From Candidatus Saccharibacteria bacterium UBA1103 (GTDB taxonomy: Bacteria > Patescibacteriota > Saccharimonadia > Saccharimonadales > Saccharimonadaceae), in contig DCBQ01000003.1 in assembly GCA_002313515.1 (NCBI GenBank), forward strand, positions 1-48,409: a stretch of DNA of 48,409 nucleotides. Reading direction: 5' to 3'. Below the pieces are notes generated by a model. That model made no database searches, had not been told where the DNA came from, and worked only from the letters and a program-made list of their open reading frames with translations. Shown here one piece after another: positions 24,745 through 32,700 of the stretch (within the stretch, counting starts at the first letter, position 1; each line of letters begins with the position of its first letter). The position numbers and the translations under genes were made by a program.

Positions 24745-25131
24745 CTAAGTCTTACTTGCAGCCTTTGGCTGGCTACCACCGACGGCAATGCGCTTACCGC
24801 GCTTGGTACGTGCATTAGTGCGCGTACGCTGGCCATGTACTGGCAAATTAGCCATGTGGCGCAAGCCACGATACGACTTAATATCCTTTAGGCGCTTGAT
24901 ATTACCGCCAACAATGCGACGCAAATCGCCTTCTACGGTGTAGTTTGCATCAATGATGTCGCGTATCTTGCGCTCTTCCTCTGGCTTCAAATCCTTGGTG
25001 CGGACCTCTGGCTTAATGCCAGCTGCCTTAACAATATCAGCTGCTAGCTTTGGACCAATACCATAGATATAGGTCAAAGCAACCACGATATGCTTATCGG
25101 CAGGAACCTCAACGTTTGCAAATCTCGCCAT
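24745..25131 (-). CDS. rpsM: 30S ribosomal protein S13
   Basis: 128 residues with the N-terminal VEVPADKHIVVALTYIYGIG helix-two-turn-helix start, DLRRIVGGNIKRL and the highly basic RGLRHMANLPVHGQRTRTNARTKRGKR tail that contacts the P-site tRNA and L5 across the subunit bridge. It follows rpmJ by eight bases. Confidence 0.96.
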   Translation of the reverse strand: MARFANVEVPADKHIVVALTYIYGIGPKLAADIVKAAGIKPEVRTKDLKPEEERKIRDIIDANYTVEGDLRRIVGGNIKRLKDIKSYRGLRHMANLPVHGQRTRTNARTKRGKRIAVGGSQPKAASKT

Positions 25132-25139
25132 ACTTCTCC

Positions 25140-25256
25140 TTAGCCCTGCCTCTGCTTATTGCGAGGCTTGTTCTTATTGATGACACGTAGACGTCCTTTG
25201 CGACGTACTAGCTTGTCCTCAGGACTGCGCTTCTTAACGCTAGCTGAGACTTTCAT
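25140..25256 (-). CDS. rpmJ: 50S ribosomal protein L36, zinc-free form
   Basis: A 38-residue protein, MKVSASVKKRSPEDKLVRRK then GRLRVINKNKPRNKQRQG. It has the normal L36 frame (MKVRASVKK...C..C...RRKGR+RVI...NP+HKQRQG) but the cysteines and histidine that hold zinc are replaced (SPEDKL, N-K-P-R-N-K), so it is the C-minus form. The ATG overlaps the infA stop as ATGA, so translation is coupled. It is the smallest protein gene in the cluster. Confidence 0.92.
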   Translation of the reverse strand: MKVSASVKKRSPEDKLVRRKGRLRVINKNKPRNKQRQG

Positions 25257-25531
25257 CTGCGGCTATTCCCTTTCCGACCGCTTCCCTGCGGTGCATTTAA
25301 ATTTTTCTCGTCGCGTAGTCGAAAGCTGATTCTTCCCTGCGTGAGATCGTACGGGGTCATCTCAACTTCAACCTTATCACCCTGAACCAGGCGAATGTAA
25401 TGCTTGCGCATTTTGCCTGAAACATGGGCGATAATAGTATGACCGTTTTGCAGTTCAACCCTAAACTTGGCACTTGGTAGTGCTTCTACAACGGTGCCGA
25501 TCATTTTGATTACTTCCTTATCCACAGCCAT
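25253..25531 (-). CDS. infA: Translation initiation factor IF-1
   Basis: A 92-residue OB-fold protein. MAVDKEVIKMIGTVVEALPSAKFRVELQNG...AHVSGKMRKHYIRLVQGDKV...SPYDLTQGRI matches IF-1, which blocks the A site during 30S initiation. The C-terminus carries an extra 20 basic residues (LNAPQGSGRKGNSRR) beyond the usual 72. The start at MAVDKEV fits family alignments better than the internal MIGTV. Promoter TTGCAA-17-TATAAT lies just upstream, giving a leader of about ten bases and no ribosome binding site, so the alpha operon starts with a near-leaderless message. Confidence 0.95.
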   Translation of the reverse strand: MAVDKEVIKMIGTVVEALPSAKFRVELQNGHTIIAHVSGKMRKHYIRLVQGDKVEVEMTPYDLTQGRISFRLRDEKNLNAPQGSGRKGNSRR

Positions 25532-25548
25532 AATAACTACAATCTAAA

Positions 25549-25577
25549 ATTATATAGGATTATCTAATAAATTGCAA
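25549..25577 (-). promoter_or_regulatory. Promoter of the infA-rpmJ-rpsM-rpsK-rpsD-rpoA-rplQ-rplM-rpsI operon
   Basis: Minus strand TTGCAA (25572-25577), exactly 17 bases, TATAAT (25549-25554): a near-consensus vegetative promoter. It lies between the sortase stop and the infA start, so the operon begins at infA rather than at secY. Confidence 0.75.
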
Positions 25578-25579
25578 GC

Positions 25580-26371
25580 CTAATTGCTGGAAACTAGCTC
25601 CGTATAGACAACCGTTCGATGATCCATGGTGCGCACGCCACGGCTATCTCGTGCTTTCCAGCTACCGTCGCAGGTAATCATGTTAAGCCCTGGCCGATTT
25701 GTAGCAGGCTTCATAACCTTGTTCATATCCAAATCCTCAAGCTTAACAGTTTCGTTCTTAACTACCTTGTATGTATACGTTTTACCGTTACCCATCTCAA
25801 TCCTTACTTCGTCGCCCTTCTCGAGATCGCCTAATTTATCGAATACACAGCCCTTGCCTTGGCAGCTGTGACCATCAATAACCGCTGCTGTCTTAGTACT
25901 ACTGGATCCTGGCGCCGTATAGTTACTGCAGCGCGTCTTAGTAACTGGGTCGTTTAGACAATTAAACCAACCAACATCATAGATACTAGTAGGCGCTTCC
26001 ATTTGCTGCGATCCATCAGAATTCGCGCTACTCAAGCCCACTTCTTTGACGCGAGCTCTAGACAGCCCAATTGAATCCGCGAACATAAAGCGCGGTTTAT
26101 CATTTGAAACTTTATAGTTGTCTTTATCCTTATCGGTGACGGGCGTTTTGTCTATCTTTAATGCCGCATTGCGCTCGTTTTCGGCCTGGCTTGAGCTAAC
26201 GTTGTCGCTACCCTTACTTGCTATTACCTTTGTATATATAGTATATCCTGCAATAACTGTGGCTATTACGACTATCGAAGCAATGACAGCTTTGACTATT
26301 TGACGCTGACGCGATGCCTTACGCATTTGCATACCGCGATTACTACGTACGTTATTTGTCCTGATCGACAT
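25580..26371 (-). CDS. Sortase (class E/F-like transpeptidase)
   Basis: A 263-residue cell-surface protein with a basic N-terminus, one membrane helix (IVKAVIASIVVIATVIAGYTIY, about residues 25-45), a lysine/asparagine-rich linker and a C-terminal sortase barrel. Catalytic His lies in VIDGHSCQG, catalytic Cys in NMITCDGSW and Arg in MDHRTVVYTEL, the arrangement of sortase E/F. An extra disulfide pair may form from CQGKGC, and CLNDPVTKTRC is unusual. Sortases attach LPXTG-type proteins to the cell wall or polymerise pili. It lies between secY and infA where adk and map normally sit, and GGGGGG precedes its ATG, so it is probably co-transcribed with secY. Confidence 0.8.
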   Translation of the reverse strand: MSIRTNNVRSNRGMQMRKASRQRQIVKAVIASIVVIATVIAGYTIYTKVIASKGSDNVSSSQAENERNAALKIDKTPVTDKDKDNYKVSNDKPRFMFADSIGLSRARVKEVGLSSANSDGSQQMEAPTSIYDVGWFNCLNDPVTKTRCSNYTAPGSSSTKTAAVIDGHSCQGKGCVFDKLGDLEKGDEVRIEMGNGKTYTYKVVKNETVKLEDLDMNKVMKPATNRPGLNMITCDGSWKARDSRGVRTMDHRTVVYTELVSSN

Positions 26372-26408
26372 TATTTAACCCCCCCAATATGACTAGTGAA
26401 TACTGTCG

Positions 26409-27812
26409 TTACTTATACTCGTCGTAAGTAACCATTAGGGCTCGTGAATTGATCTGGCGTAAGCAATCTAGCGCACCAGTAACAATAATCAGTAGGCCGG
26501 TTCCACCCAGCGACAAGGTTGAAGCAACCGAGCTCATGCCCGCGCTAATTAGCACGTATTCGCCAACGAACGGCATCACTGATATCAAACCCAGGGCAAT
26601 TGAGCCGAACAGAGTTAAGCGATTCACCACTTTTGATAAGTATTCCTCGGTCTGGTGACCAGGTCGTACGCCCGCAATGAACCCACCTTGATTCTGTAGA
26701 TTCTCAGCAATCTCACGACTATTGAACACAATCGATGTATAGAAGTAAGTAAATAAAATTACCAGGATGAAATAGGTTACAGGATAAATCATAGATTCCC
26801 AGCCCGTCAACACAGACGAGGAATTACGCTGAAACCACAGAATCAGGTTTTGGCCTACATCCTTATGCCAATCACTAGCCACCATCAGCTGTCCAACGAA
26901 GGCTGGCAAGGCTAGAAATGCCACAGCAAAGATAACCGGAATCACACCTGCAGTAATGAGCTTAATAGGCAAAATTGATGTTACTCCACCGTACTGACTA
27001 TTGCCGTGCACTCGCTTAGCATAATTAATGGTTAGTATTCGCTGTCCCTCATTAATCTTTACCAACAAATACAGGATAATCACCATGGCAACAACCACAC
27101 CTAATGCAATCCATGTAGCAGTATTGTTTAGCCAACTTATCTGGAACCAATTGAATACATGGAACGGGTCGTCATTAACGGTTGTCATAGCGGCCCATAG
27201 ACTCATAAAGGTCTGTGGGATTTGCGACAGAATGCCGACTACAATCAATAGCGTAATACCGTTCCCTAGACCTTTCTCGGTAATTATCTCGCCAATCCAC
27301 ATTAGCATCATGGCACCTGCCGTCATGGCCGTCACCGACATTACCCATTGAGTCATATTCATGTCAGCAATAGTACTACTAGACGCCAATACGCTTTGGC
27401 GCAAAATGAAGATGTAGGCAATGGACTGAACAATAGCCAGAGGGAAAGAGATAATTCTAGTCCATTGGTTAATCTTACGTCGGCCAGACTCGCCGTCTTT
27501 ATGCATTTCCTCTAGCCGCGGAATCGCCTTGGTCAGCATCTGTGTAATAACCGATGCTGTAATATACGGACTAAGACCTACTAGCATAATCGAAAAACTA
27601 ACAAGAGCGCCGCCGCTTAATAGGTTTAGAAAGCCCCCAAATGAATTAGACTGAATGGCCTGTTCAATGACATCCTTCAGTTGAGTTGGCTCAGCTAGTG
27701 GCACTGGTACGTGCGCTAAGAAACGATATACAGCGATCAATCCCAACACCGCCAACACGCGCATCAGCATATCACGGCTCTTAAATGATCGAAAAATTGT
27801 CTTCCAGTTCAA
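26409..27812 (-). CDS. secY: Protein translocase subunit SecY
   Basis: A 467-residue, ten-helix channel subunit of the Sec translocon. The N-terminal MNWKTIFRSFKSRDMLMRVLAVLGLIAVYRFLAHVPVP, the plug-region GGALVSFSIMLVGLSPYITASVITQ, the TEKGLGNGITLLI segment and the NLQNQGGFIAGVRPGHQTEEYL cytoplasmic loop are all present. It uses a TTG start with a good ribosome binding site (GAGGGG). Promoter TTGACC-17-TAAACT overlaps the gltX promoter on the other strand. It is about 6.3 kb from rplO, its usual neighbour, because a plus-strand block has been inserted between. Confidence 0.95.
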   Translation of the reverse strand: MNWKTIFRSFKSRDMLMRVLAVLGLIAVYRFLAHVPVPLAEPTQLKDVIEQAIQSNSFGGFLNLLSGGALVSFSIMLVGLSPYITASVITQMLTKAIPRLEEMHKDGESGRRKINQWTRIISFPLAIVQSIAYIFILRQSVLASSSTIADMNMTQWVMSVTAMTAGAMMLMWIGEIITEKGLGNGITLLIVVGILSQIPQTFMSLWAAMTTVNDDPFHVFNWFQISWLNNTATWIALGVVVAMVIILYLLVKINEGQRILTINYAKRVHGNSQYGGVTSILPIKLITAGVIPVIFAVAFLALPAFVGQLMVASDWHKDVGQNLILWFQRNSSSVLTGWESMIYPVTYFILVILFTYFYTSIVFNSREIAENLQNQGGFIAGVRPGHQTEEYLSKVVNRLTLFGSIALGLISVMPFVGEYVLISAGMSSVASTLSLGGTGLLIIVTGALDCLRQINSRALMVTYDEYK

Positions 27813-27873
27813 AATTTCCCCTCTTCAAATTATCGTTTATAGTTTATCTAATTTTATCGCCGCGGTCAAATGG

Positions 27874-27879
27874 TATAAT
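27874..27879 (+). promoter_or_regulatory. gltX -10 box, leaderless arrangement
   Basis: TATAAT ends exactly six bases before the ATG of gltX at 27886, so the mRNA should begin at the A of the start codon. It is face to face with the secY promoter (TTGACC on the opposite strand at 27865-27870). Confidence 0.65.
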
Positions 27880-27885
27880 AAAGAC

Positions 27886-29334
27886 ATGACAGAAATTCGT
27901 ACACGTTTTGCGCCTAGTCCAACTGGCTACATCCATGTCGGCAACGTCCGATCGGCGCTATATCCATACTTTATCGCACGTCAGAATAAAGGCAAATTCG
28001 TCCTACGCATCGAGGACACCGACCAGAATCGCTTCGTCCCAGGCGCAGAGGATCTAATTATTGACGTACTAAAATGGCTCGGCATTAGTTGGGACGAGGG
28101 TCCGATTAGCGATGGTACCGAAAAAGGCAATTATGGCCCCTATCACCAGACCGCACGACGAAGTCTATATCATCAGTGGGCGCAGAAATTAGTTGACACT
28201 GGCTATGCATACGCCGATCCACGTAGTCACGGAGAAATCGAAGAGCTCAAAAAGACTTCTGAGCAGAATCATCAGCTGTTTCTATATCGCAACCACCGCC
28301 CTGACGAATACGTCGAATGGGATGGCACACAGCCTTTGAGATTTAAGGTTAAGGAGGCTAAACGCTATAGCTGGCACGATGAGGTCATGGGCGACTTATC
28401 GGCAGGTGCTGATGCGGTAGATGACTTTATTATTATGAAATCGGATGGCCTGCCCACCTATAACTTTGCCCACATTGTCGATGACGCTGAGATGCACATA
28501 ACTCATGTTATTCGTGGCCAAGAGTACATTAGCTCCATGCCCAAGTATCTCGCCCTATACGAAGCATTAGGACTAGATCGTCCAATATTTGCGCATTTGC
28601 CGCATATTCTAGCGCCACAAGGTAACAAAAAATTAGGCAAGCGTGATGGCGCTAAATCGGTTACAGAGTACCGCGATGAGGGCTACTTACCCGAGGCAAT
28701 GCTGAACTTTCTAGCTTGTCTAGGCTGGAATGATGGAACTGAGCAGGAAATCTACACCAAAGACGAACTTATACAAAAGTTTAGCTTTGCCCATGTTCAG
28801 CGCTCAGGTGCTCGCTTCGACGAGAAGCGCTTGCTATGGATGAACAGTCAGTGGATCAACCGCCTGAGTGTCGACGATATCCTACCTCGAGCAGCTAAGT
28901 TTTGGGGTGAAAACGGCAGTAAAGCTGACGATAACGCTAAGCGTCAAGTAATGATTATAATAAAAGATCGTCTAAAGGTGCTTTCCGACCTACCTTCGTT
29001 ATCCGAGTACTTCTTTCGGCGTCCCACTCCAGATTGGAATATGATTCACGACAACAAGCAGCTAAAGAAACATAACACTAGCGAGCTAGTTAAGTTGCTA
29101 GAAGCCACAGTAGCCAAGCTTGATAGTGTTGATTTCCAATCCGAGACAAACATACAAGATGCCCTAAACGAGCTATTAACTGAGACCGAGCAAAAGCCAG
29201 CGATTCTATTTAGCGTCATAAGATTTAGCTTAACTTGGGCTCCGTTCAGCCCTGGTCTGCCCGAAACTATGCGACTACTAGGTCGCGATGAGACTCTGGC
29301 TCGACTGCATGACTCGATAAACGCCGCCAAATAA
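27886..29334 (+). CDS. gltX: Glutamate--tRNA ligase
   Basis: A 482-residue class I aminoacyl-tRNA synthetase. Visible: RFAPSPTGYIHVGNVRSALYPYFIARQ (HIGH variant), FVLRIEDTDQNR, DDFIIMKSDGLPTYNFAHIVDDAEMHITHVIRGQEYISSMPKYLALYEALG and the KMSKS variant KKLGKRDGA. The C-terminal anticodon-binding helices complete the usual length. It charges tRNA-Glu; a tRNA-Glu(CUC) gene lies about 2 kb downstream. If the genome lacks GlnRS it may also charge tRNA-Gln for the amidotransferase route, but this cannot be decided here. Confidence 0.95.
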   Translation: MTEIRTRFAPSPTGYIHVGNVRSALYPYFIARQNKGKFVLRIEDTDQNRFVPGAEDLIIDVLKWLGISWDEGPISDGTEKGNYGPYHQTARRSLYHQWAQKLVDTGYAYADPRSHGEIEELKKTSEQNHQLFLYRNHRPDEYVEWDGTQPLRFKVKEAKRYSWHDEVMGDLSAGADAVDDFIIMKSDGLPTYNFAHIVDDAEMHITHVIRGQEYISSMPKYLALYEALGLDRPIFAHLPHILAPQGNKKLGKRDGAKSVTEYRDEGYLPEAMLNFLACLGWNDGTEQEIYTKDELIQKFSFAHVQRSGARFDEKRLLWMNSQWINRLSVDDILPRAAKFWGENGSKADDNAKRQVMIIIKDRLKVLSDLPSLSEYFFRRPTPDWNMIHDNKQLKKHNTSELVKLLEATVAKLDSVDFQSETNIQDALNELLTETEQKPAILFSVIRFSLTWAPFSPGLPETMRLLGRDETLARLHDSINAAK

Positions 29335-29373
29335 TATATACTATTTCGTATATGGTTATATTAAGGGGAGTAT

Positions 29374-30900
29374 ATGGCACAAACAATTAAAAATACTAAA
29401 ATTGCCAATCTATATAAGCACGTGTACCTATGTGGCGTAGCTATATCCATAGCAGCGCAAGTTATAGTCACGCTAGTCGCTCTTCTAATTAGCAGCACGC
29501 TAAACATAAAAGAGCCAATGATATTAGTAGCCGCTATCGTTATACTCGAGTTAGCCTGCGCATTACTAATATTGGCTATTGTACTGAAGCCGACCAGTGT
29601 GCTATCGCGTGCATTAAGCCTAGTACGTGGCGAACGGTCCACTCTAGCACCACCTAATGCCAACAATCTGCACGGTTTAGCCAAGAGCGAGCTAGCTACA
29701 TGCTTAACGACCATCTACGAAGGTCAGTCAAATACAGCCAACCAAACTCAAACTAAGCATTCAGCCAGTACAGAATCCCCTGCCGACGTGCTGAGCCAGC
29801 TGCCCATTGGTATAATTACATTAGATAACACTTTTAACGTCGTATACTCTAATAGTCTTGCCCCAGTTTATACCGCAGAGAACCGGCGATTCATTAAATT
29901 AGACTTCAGCACTGATACCTTGTCACTGCAGGACTGGGCTATCAACGCCACCAAGAACGCTGTTAGTGACAGTCACGTATGGGCTAGAATTCAAGATGCT
30001 CCAGCTGGTAGCAGTGAAAATCGGCACATATATGATGTAGTCGCTAGCTACCAACGAGGATCACATAGCGGTGCTGATATCACAATTGTCACCATCGATC
30101 GAACCAATGATTACATTGACAACGAGAACAGTATTGATTTCATTACGCTGGCGGCGCACGAGCTACGTGGTCCAATAACGACAATACGTGGATATCTGGA
30201 CATGCTCGAAGAACAGACCGAGGCCACCGCTACACCCGAGCAGAAGATACTCATGGACCGGCTAAATGTTTCTGCCCATCGCTTGGCATCATATGTCAAT
30301 AACATACTAAACGCTAGCCGATACGACCGTCGGCATTTAAAGCTAAAACTAGCCGAGACAAATGTTATCGACATCGCCAGTGACATACGCGAGGACATGG
30401 ACCTACGTGCTAAGACTGTCAATCGGTCGGTTAACTGGCAAATCCCCAACAATCTACCCACAGTTGCAGCCGACCGTAGCAGTATTGGCGAAGTGCTGAG
30501 CAATTTAATCGACAATGCGATCAAGTATAGCCGCGATGGTGGAGAGGTTTTAGTCACTGCTCGTATAAATGGCGACTTTGTCGAGGTGGCCGTTGTTGAC
30601 CACGGCATCGGCATACCGTCATCGGTCGCCGAGCATATATTTAGCAAATTCTATCGTAGCCACCGCTCCAGTGGCTCCGTTAGTGGCTCAGGGCTAGGTC
30701 TATATATTTCTAGGGCAATAGTCGAAAGTCATGGAGGCCAGATCAGCTTCCAATCAGTTGAAGGCCAAGGTAGCACTTTTTCCTTCACTATGCCAATCTA
30801 CGCCACCGTGCGCGATCAGCTAGCTCAAAACCAAGACTCCAACACCTCACTAATTACTACAAATACTGCTATAAGTAACCACGGAAGGATGGTTGAGTAA
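29374..30900 (+). CDS. Membrane histidine kinase with a PAS-like sensor
   Basis: A 508-residue two-component sensor. Two membrane helices near the N-terminus (CGVAISIAAQVIVTLVALLI and ILVAAIVILELACALLILAI) leave only a very short external loop, then a linker, a PAS-like fold (about residues 140-245, QLPIGIITLDNTFNVVYSN), the dimerisation H-box LAAHELRGPITTIRGYLDML (phospho-His near residue 264), and the ATPase domain with LSNLIDNAIKYS, VVDHGIGIP and SGSGLGLYIS. The short loop suggests the signal comes from inside the membrane or cytosol. It has GGGGAG before the ATG and ends two bases before the response regulator that it probably phosphorylates. A conventional helix-turn-helix partner is not seen. 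Confidence 0.9.
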   Translation: MAQTIKNTKIANLYKHVYLCGVAISIAAQVIVTLVALLISSTLNIKEPMILVAAIVILELACALLILAIVLKPTSVLSRALSLVRGERSTLAPPNANNLHGLAKSELATCLTTIYEGQSNTANQTQTKHSASTESPADVLSQLPIGIITLDNTFNVVYSNSLAPVYTAENRRFIKLDFSTDTLSLQDWAINATKNAVSDSHVWARIQDAPAGSSENRHIYDVVASYQRGSHSGADITIVTIDRTNDYIDNENSIDFITLAAHELRGPITTIRGYLDMLEEQTEATATPEQKILMDRLNVSAHRLASYVNNILNASRYDRRHLKLKLAETNVIDIASDIREDMDLRAKTVNRSVNWQIPNNLPTVAADRSSIGEVLSNLIDNAIKYSRDGGEVLVTARINGDFVEVAVVDHGIGIPSSVAEHIFSKFYRSHRSSGSVSGSGLGLYISRAIVESHGGQISFQSVEGQGSTFSFTMPIYATVRDQLAQNQDSNTSLITTNTAISNHGRMVE

Positions 30901-30901
30901 T

Positions 30902-31288
30902 ATGCAGAATAAATCTAAAAACCAAATACTAATTATCGACGACGACAGTCTAACTAGCGAAATGTACCGCTACGCATTAACCAGCGCTGGCTATAGCGTA
31001 AATATTGCACCAACAGGCGCTCAAGGTGTAATGGAACTAACAACCGACCGCTACGACCTAGTACTACTAGATCTAATCTTACCCGATCAGAGCGGTAGCG
31101 ATATTCTAAAGCACTGGCGCGAAATTCGACCGCGCAACACACGGCCTGGCATTATCGTACTAACCAACTACGAGCAAGATAATACAAACCGCAAGATCCT
31201 AGAAAATGAAGCGGATGGTTATGTTGTAAAGGCTGGAACAACCCCGCGAAAATTATTAAAACTTATTGCCAGTATTTTAAATAAATGA
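30902..31288 (+). CDS. Single-domain response regulator (CheY-like)
   Basis: A 128-residue receiver domain with the acidic pair IDDDS, the phospho-acceptor Asp in YDLVLLDLILPDQSG and the Thr and Lys of LTNY and VVKAG. There is no DNA-binding or output domain, so it acts by protein contacts or as a phosphate relay. It starts at ATG 30902 with AAGGATG upstream; a TTG at 30893 is the alternative. It lies two bases after the histidine kinase gene and is followed within 20 bases by tRNA-Glu. Confidence 0.88.
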   Translation: MQNKSKNQILIIDDDSLTSEMYRYALTSAGYSVNIAPTGAQGVMELTTDRYDLVLLDLILPDQSGSDILKHWREIRPRNTRPGIIVLTNYEQDNTNRKILENEADGYVVKAGTTPRKLLKLIASILNK

Positions 31289-31299
31289 TAATATAGTTA
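31264..31299 (+). promoter_or_regulatory. Likely promoter of tRNA-Glu
   Basis: TTGCCA about 17 bases before TAATAT, close to the end of the response regulator gene, directly before the tRNA at 31305. A read-through transcript from the kinase operon is also possible. Confidence 0.4.
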
Positions 31300-31304
31300 C
31301 GTAA

Positions 31305-31379
31305 GGCCTCGTCGTCTAGCGGCTAGGACATTGGGTTCTCATCCCAACAACTGGGGTTCGATTCCCCACGAGGTCACCA
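31305..31379 (+). tRNA. tRNA-Glu, anticodon CUC, encoded CCA
   Basis: A full cloverleaf can be drawn by eye: acceptor GGCCTCG / CGAGGTC with one G-U pair, D-stem GTCT / GGAC, anticodon stem TTGGG / CCCAA with loop TTCTCAT (anticodon CTC), T-stem TGGGG / CCCCA with TTCGATT loop, discriminator A and an encoded CCA (31377-31379). It reads GAG. It lies inside the plus-strand operon between two sensor modules. Confidence 0.9.
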
Positions 31380-31401
31380 TGAAATTATTAGGAGAGTATG
31401 G

Positions 31402-32628
31402 GTGGGCAATTTATTTAGTTTTTTGCATCATAAGAGCCCCGCAGAGGGCCCTTCTTTGAATTCCGATATTGCTCTAGCCGAGAAATCTCAGTTGGTAATT
31501 AACAGCACTTCCGACGGTATAGCTATAATTGATCATAATGGCATCATTCAGTTGTTCAATCCTGCCGCCGAAGCGATGTTGGGTTGGAAAGCGGCCAATG
31601 CTGTATCACTGGATTTTCGTTCGATTTTTAGCATTGTAAACAATGCTGGCCGGACGGTTGCGGATAGCGAGAATCCAATACTTCGCGCTCTACAGACCGG
31701 GCAGCCGCAAAATAACCGATCATTATTTTTAGAAACCGCATCCCGGCAGAAGATTGCCGCCTCCATCAAGGTGTCACCAATTATTACTGGCACAGGTACC
31801 ACTGACGGCATAGTTTTGGTGTTTCGTGATATTACTAAAGAAACCGCAGAGCAGCACGCTCAAACCGATTTTATTTCAACCGCTAGCCACGAAATGCGCA
31901 CTCCAGTAGCCATCATCGAAGGCTACCTAGGTATGATACTAAACCCTGAAACTGCCACTATCGACAACCGCGCTCGTGCCTACGCTGAGAAAGCACATGA
32001 CGCCGTAAAACATTTGGGCAGCCTATTTCAAGACCTATTGGACGTTACCAAGGCCGATGACCACCGCATCGAGAACATACCCGTACTGATTGATGCTGTT
32101 GCTGCCGCCAAGCAGATGGTCAATGATTTTCAGCCCCGCGCCAGAGAGAAAGGCCTCTATCTGAAATACGCAGATACCGCCAATCCATCCGTAAACAGCG
32201 GCTCTATCATTGCGCCGCCATCGGTAATATACGTAGATTACGACCAGCTGAACGAGATCCTTAGTAACATCATCGAAAACGCGATTAAGTACACCAAAAC
32301 TGGTGGCGTAACCGTTAGTGTAACAAACGTCGACAAACGTGTGCACTTTGAAGTGGCCGATACAGGTATCGGCATCCCCGCTGAGGATATACCTCATTTG
32401 TTCCAAAAGTTCTATCGCATAGACAATAGTCAAACGCGCGAAATTGGTGGTACTGGCTTAGGATTATACTTAATCAAGAAATTAACAGATAATCTAGGTG
32501 GCACAGTTGGCGTCAGTAGTGATTATGGCAAGGGCTCAAGATTCTGGGTCGAGTTTGGCGCACTTAGTCACGATGACATGATTCGTTGTGCACAGGAAAT
32601 GAAACGGCGTCAGGCTAGGTCGACATAA
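31402..32628 (+). CDS. Cytoplasmic PAS histidine kinase
   Basis: A 408-residue soluble sensor kinase, GTG start with AGGAG upstream. A PAS domain (about residues 25-155, VINSTSDGIAIIDHNGIIQLFNPAAEAMLGW and VFRDITKE) precedes the H-box FISTASHEMRTPVAIIEGYL (phospho-His near residue 162) and a standard ATPase domain with NIIENAIKYT, VADTGIGIP and GGTGLGLYLIKKL. There is no membrane helix, so the signal is intracellular, such as redox or a small ligand bound to PAS. It lies 22 bases after tRNA-Glu and about 70 bases before a response regulator with its own promoter. Confidence 0.9.
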   Translation: MGNLFSFLHHKSPAEGPSLNSDIALAEKSQLVINSTSDGIAIIDHNGIIQLFNPAAEAMLGWKAANAVSLDFRSIFSIVNNAGRTVADSENPILRALQTGQPQNNRSLFLETASRQKIAASIKVSPIITGTGTTDGIVLVFRDITKETAEQHAQTDFISTASHEMRTPVAIIEGYLGMILNPETATIDNRARAYAEKAHDAVKHLGSLFQDLLDVTKADDHRIENIPVLIDAVAAAKQMVNDFQPRAREKGLYLKYADTANPSVNSGSIIAPPSVIYVDYDQLNEILSNIIENAIKYTKTGGVTVSVTNVDKRVHFEVADTGIGIPAEDIPHLFQKFYRIDNSQTREIGGTGLGLYLIKKLTDNLGGTVGVSSDYGKGSRFWVEFGALSHDDMIRCAQEMKRRQARST

Positions 32629-32638
32629 TATATTGATA

Positions 32639-32667
32639 TTGCACCAGATAAGCATATACGCTATAAT
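32639..32667 (+). promoter_or_regulatory. Promoter of the long-tailed response regulator
   Basis: TTGCAC (32639-32644), exactly 17 bases, TATAAT (32662-32667), followed by about 27 bases of leader with AAAGGGG before the GTG start at 32701. This gene therefore can be expressed apart from the upstream kinase. Confidence 0.65.
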
Positions 32668-32700
32668 TTAGTTAAGTAAATAAGTTCAAAGGGGCCATTT

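Noticed and set aside
30111..30647. A 178-codon open frame antisense to the histidine kinase
   Set aside because: Very Ser/Arg/Met-rich, not protein-like, without signals; kinase motifs on the plus strand are complete.
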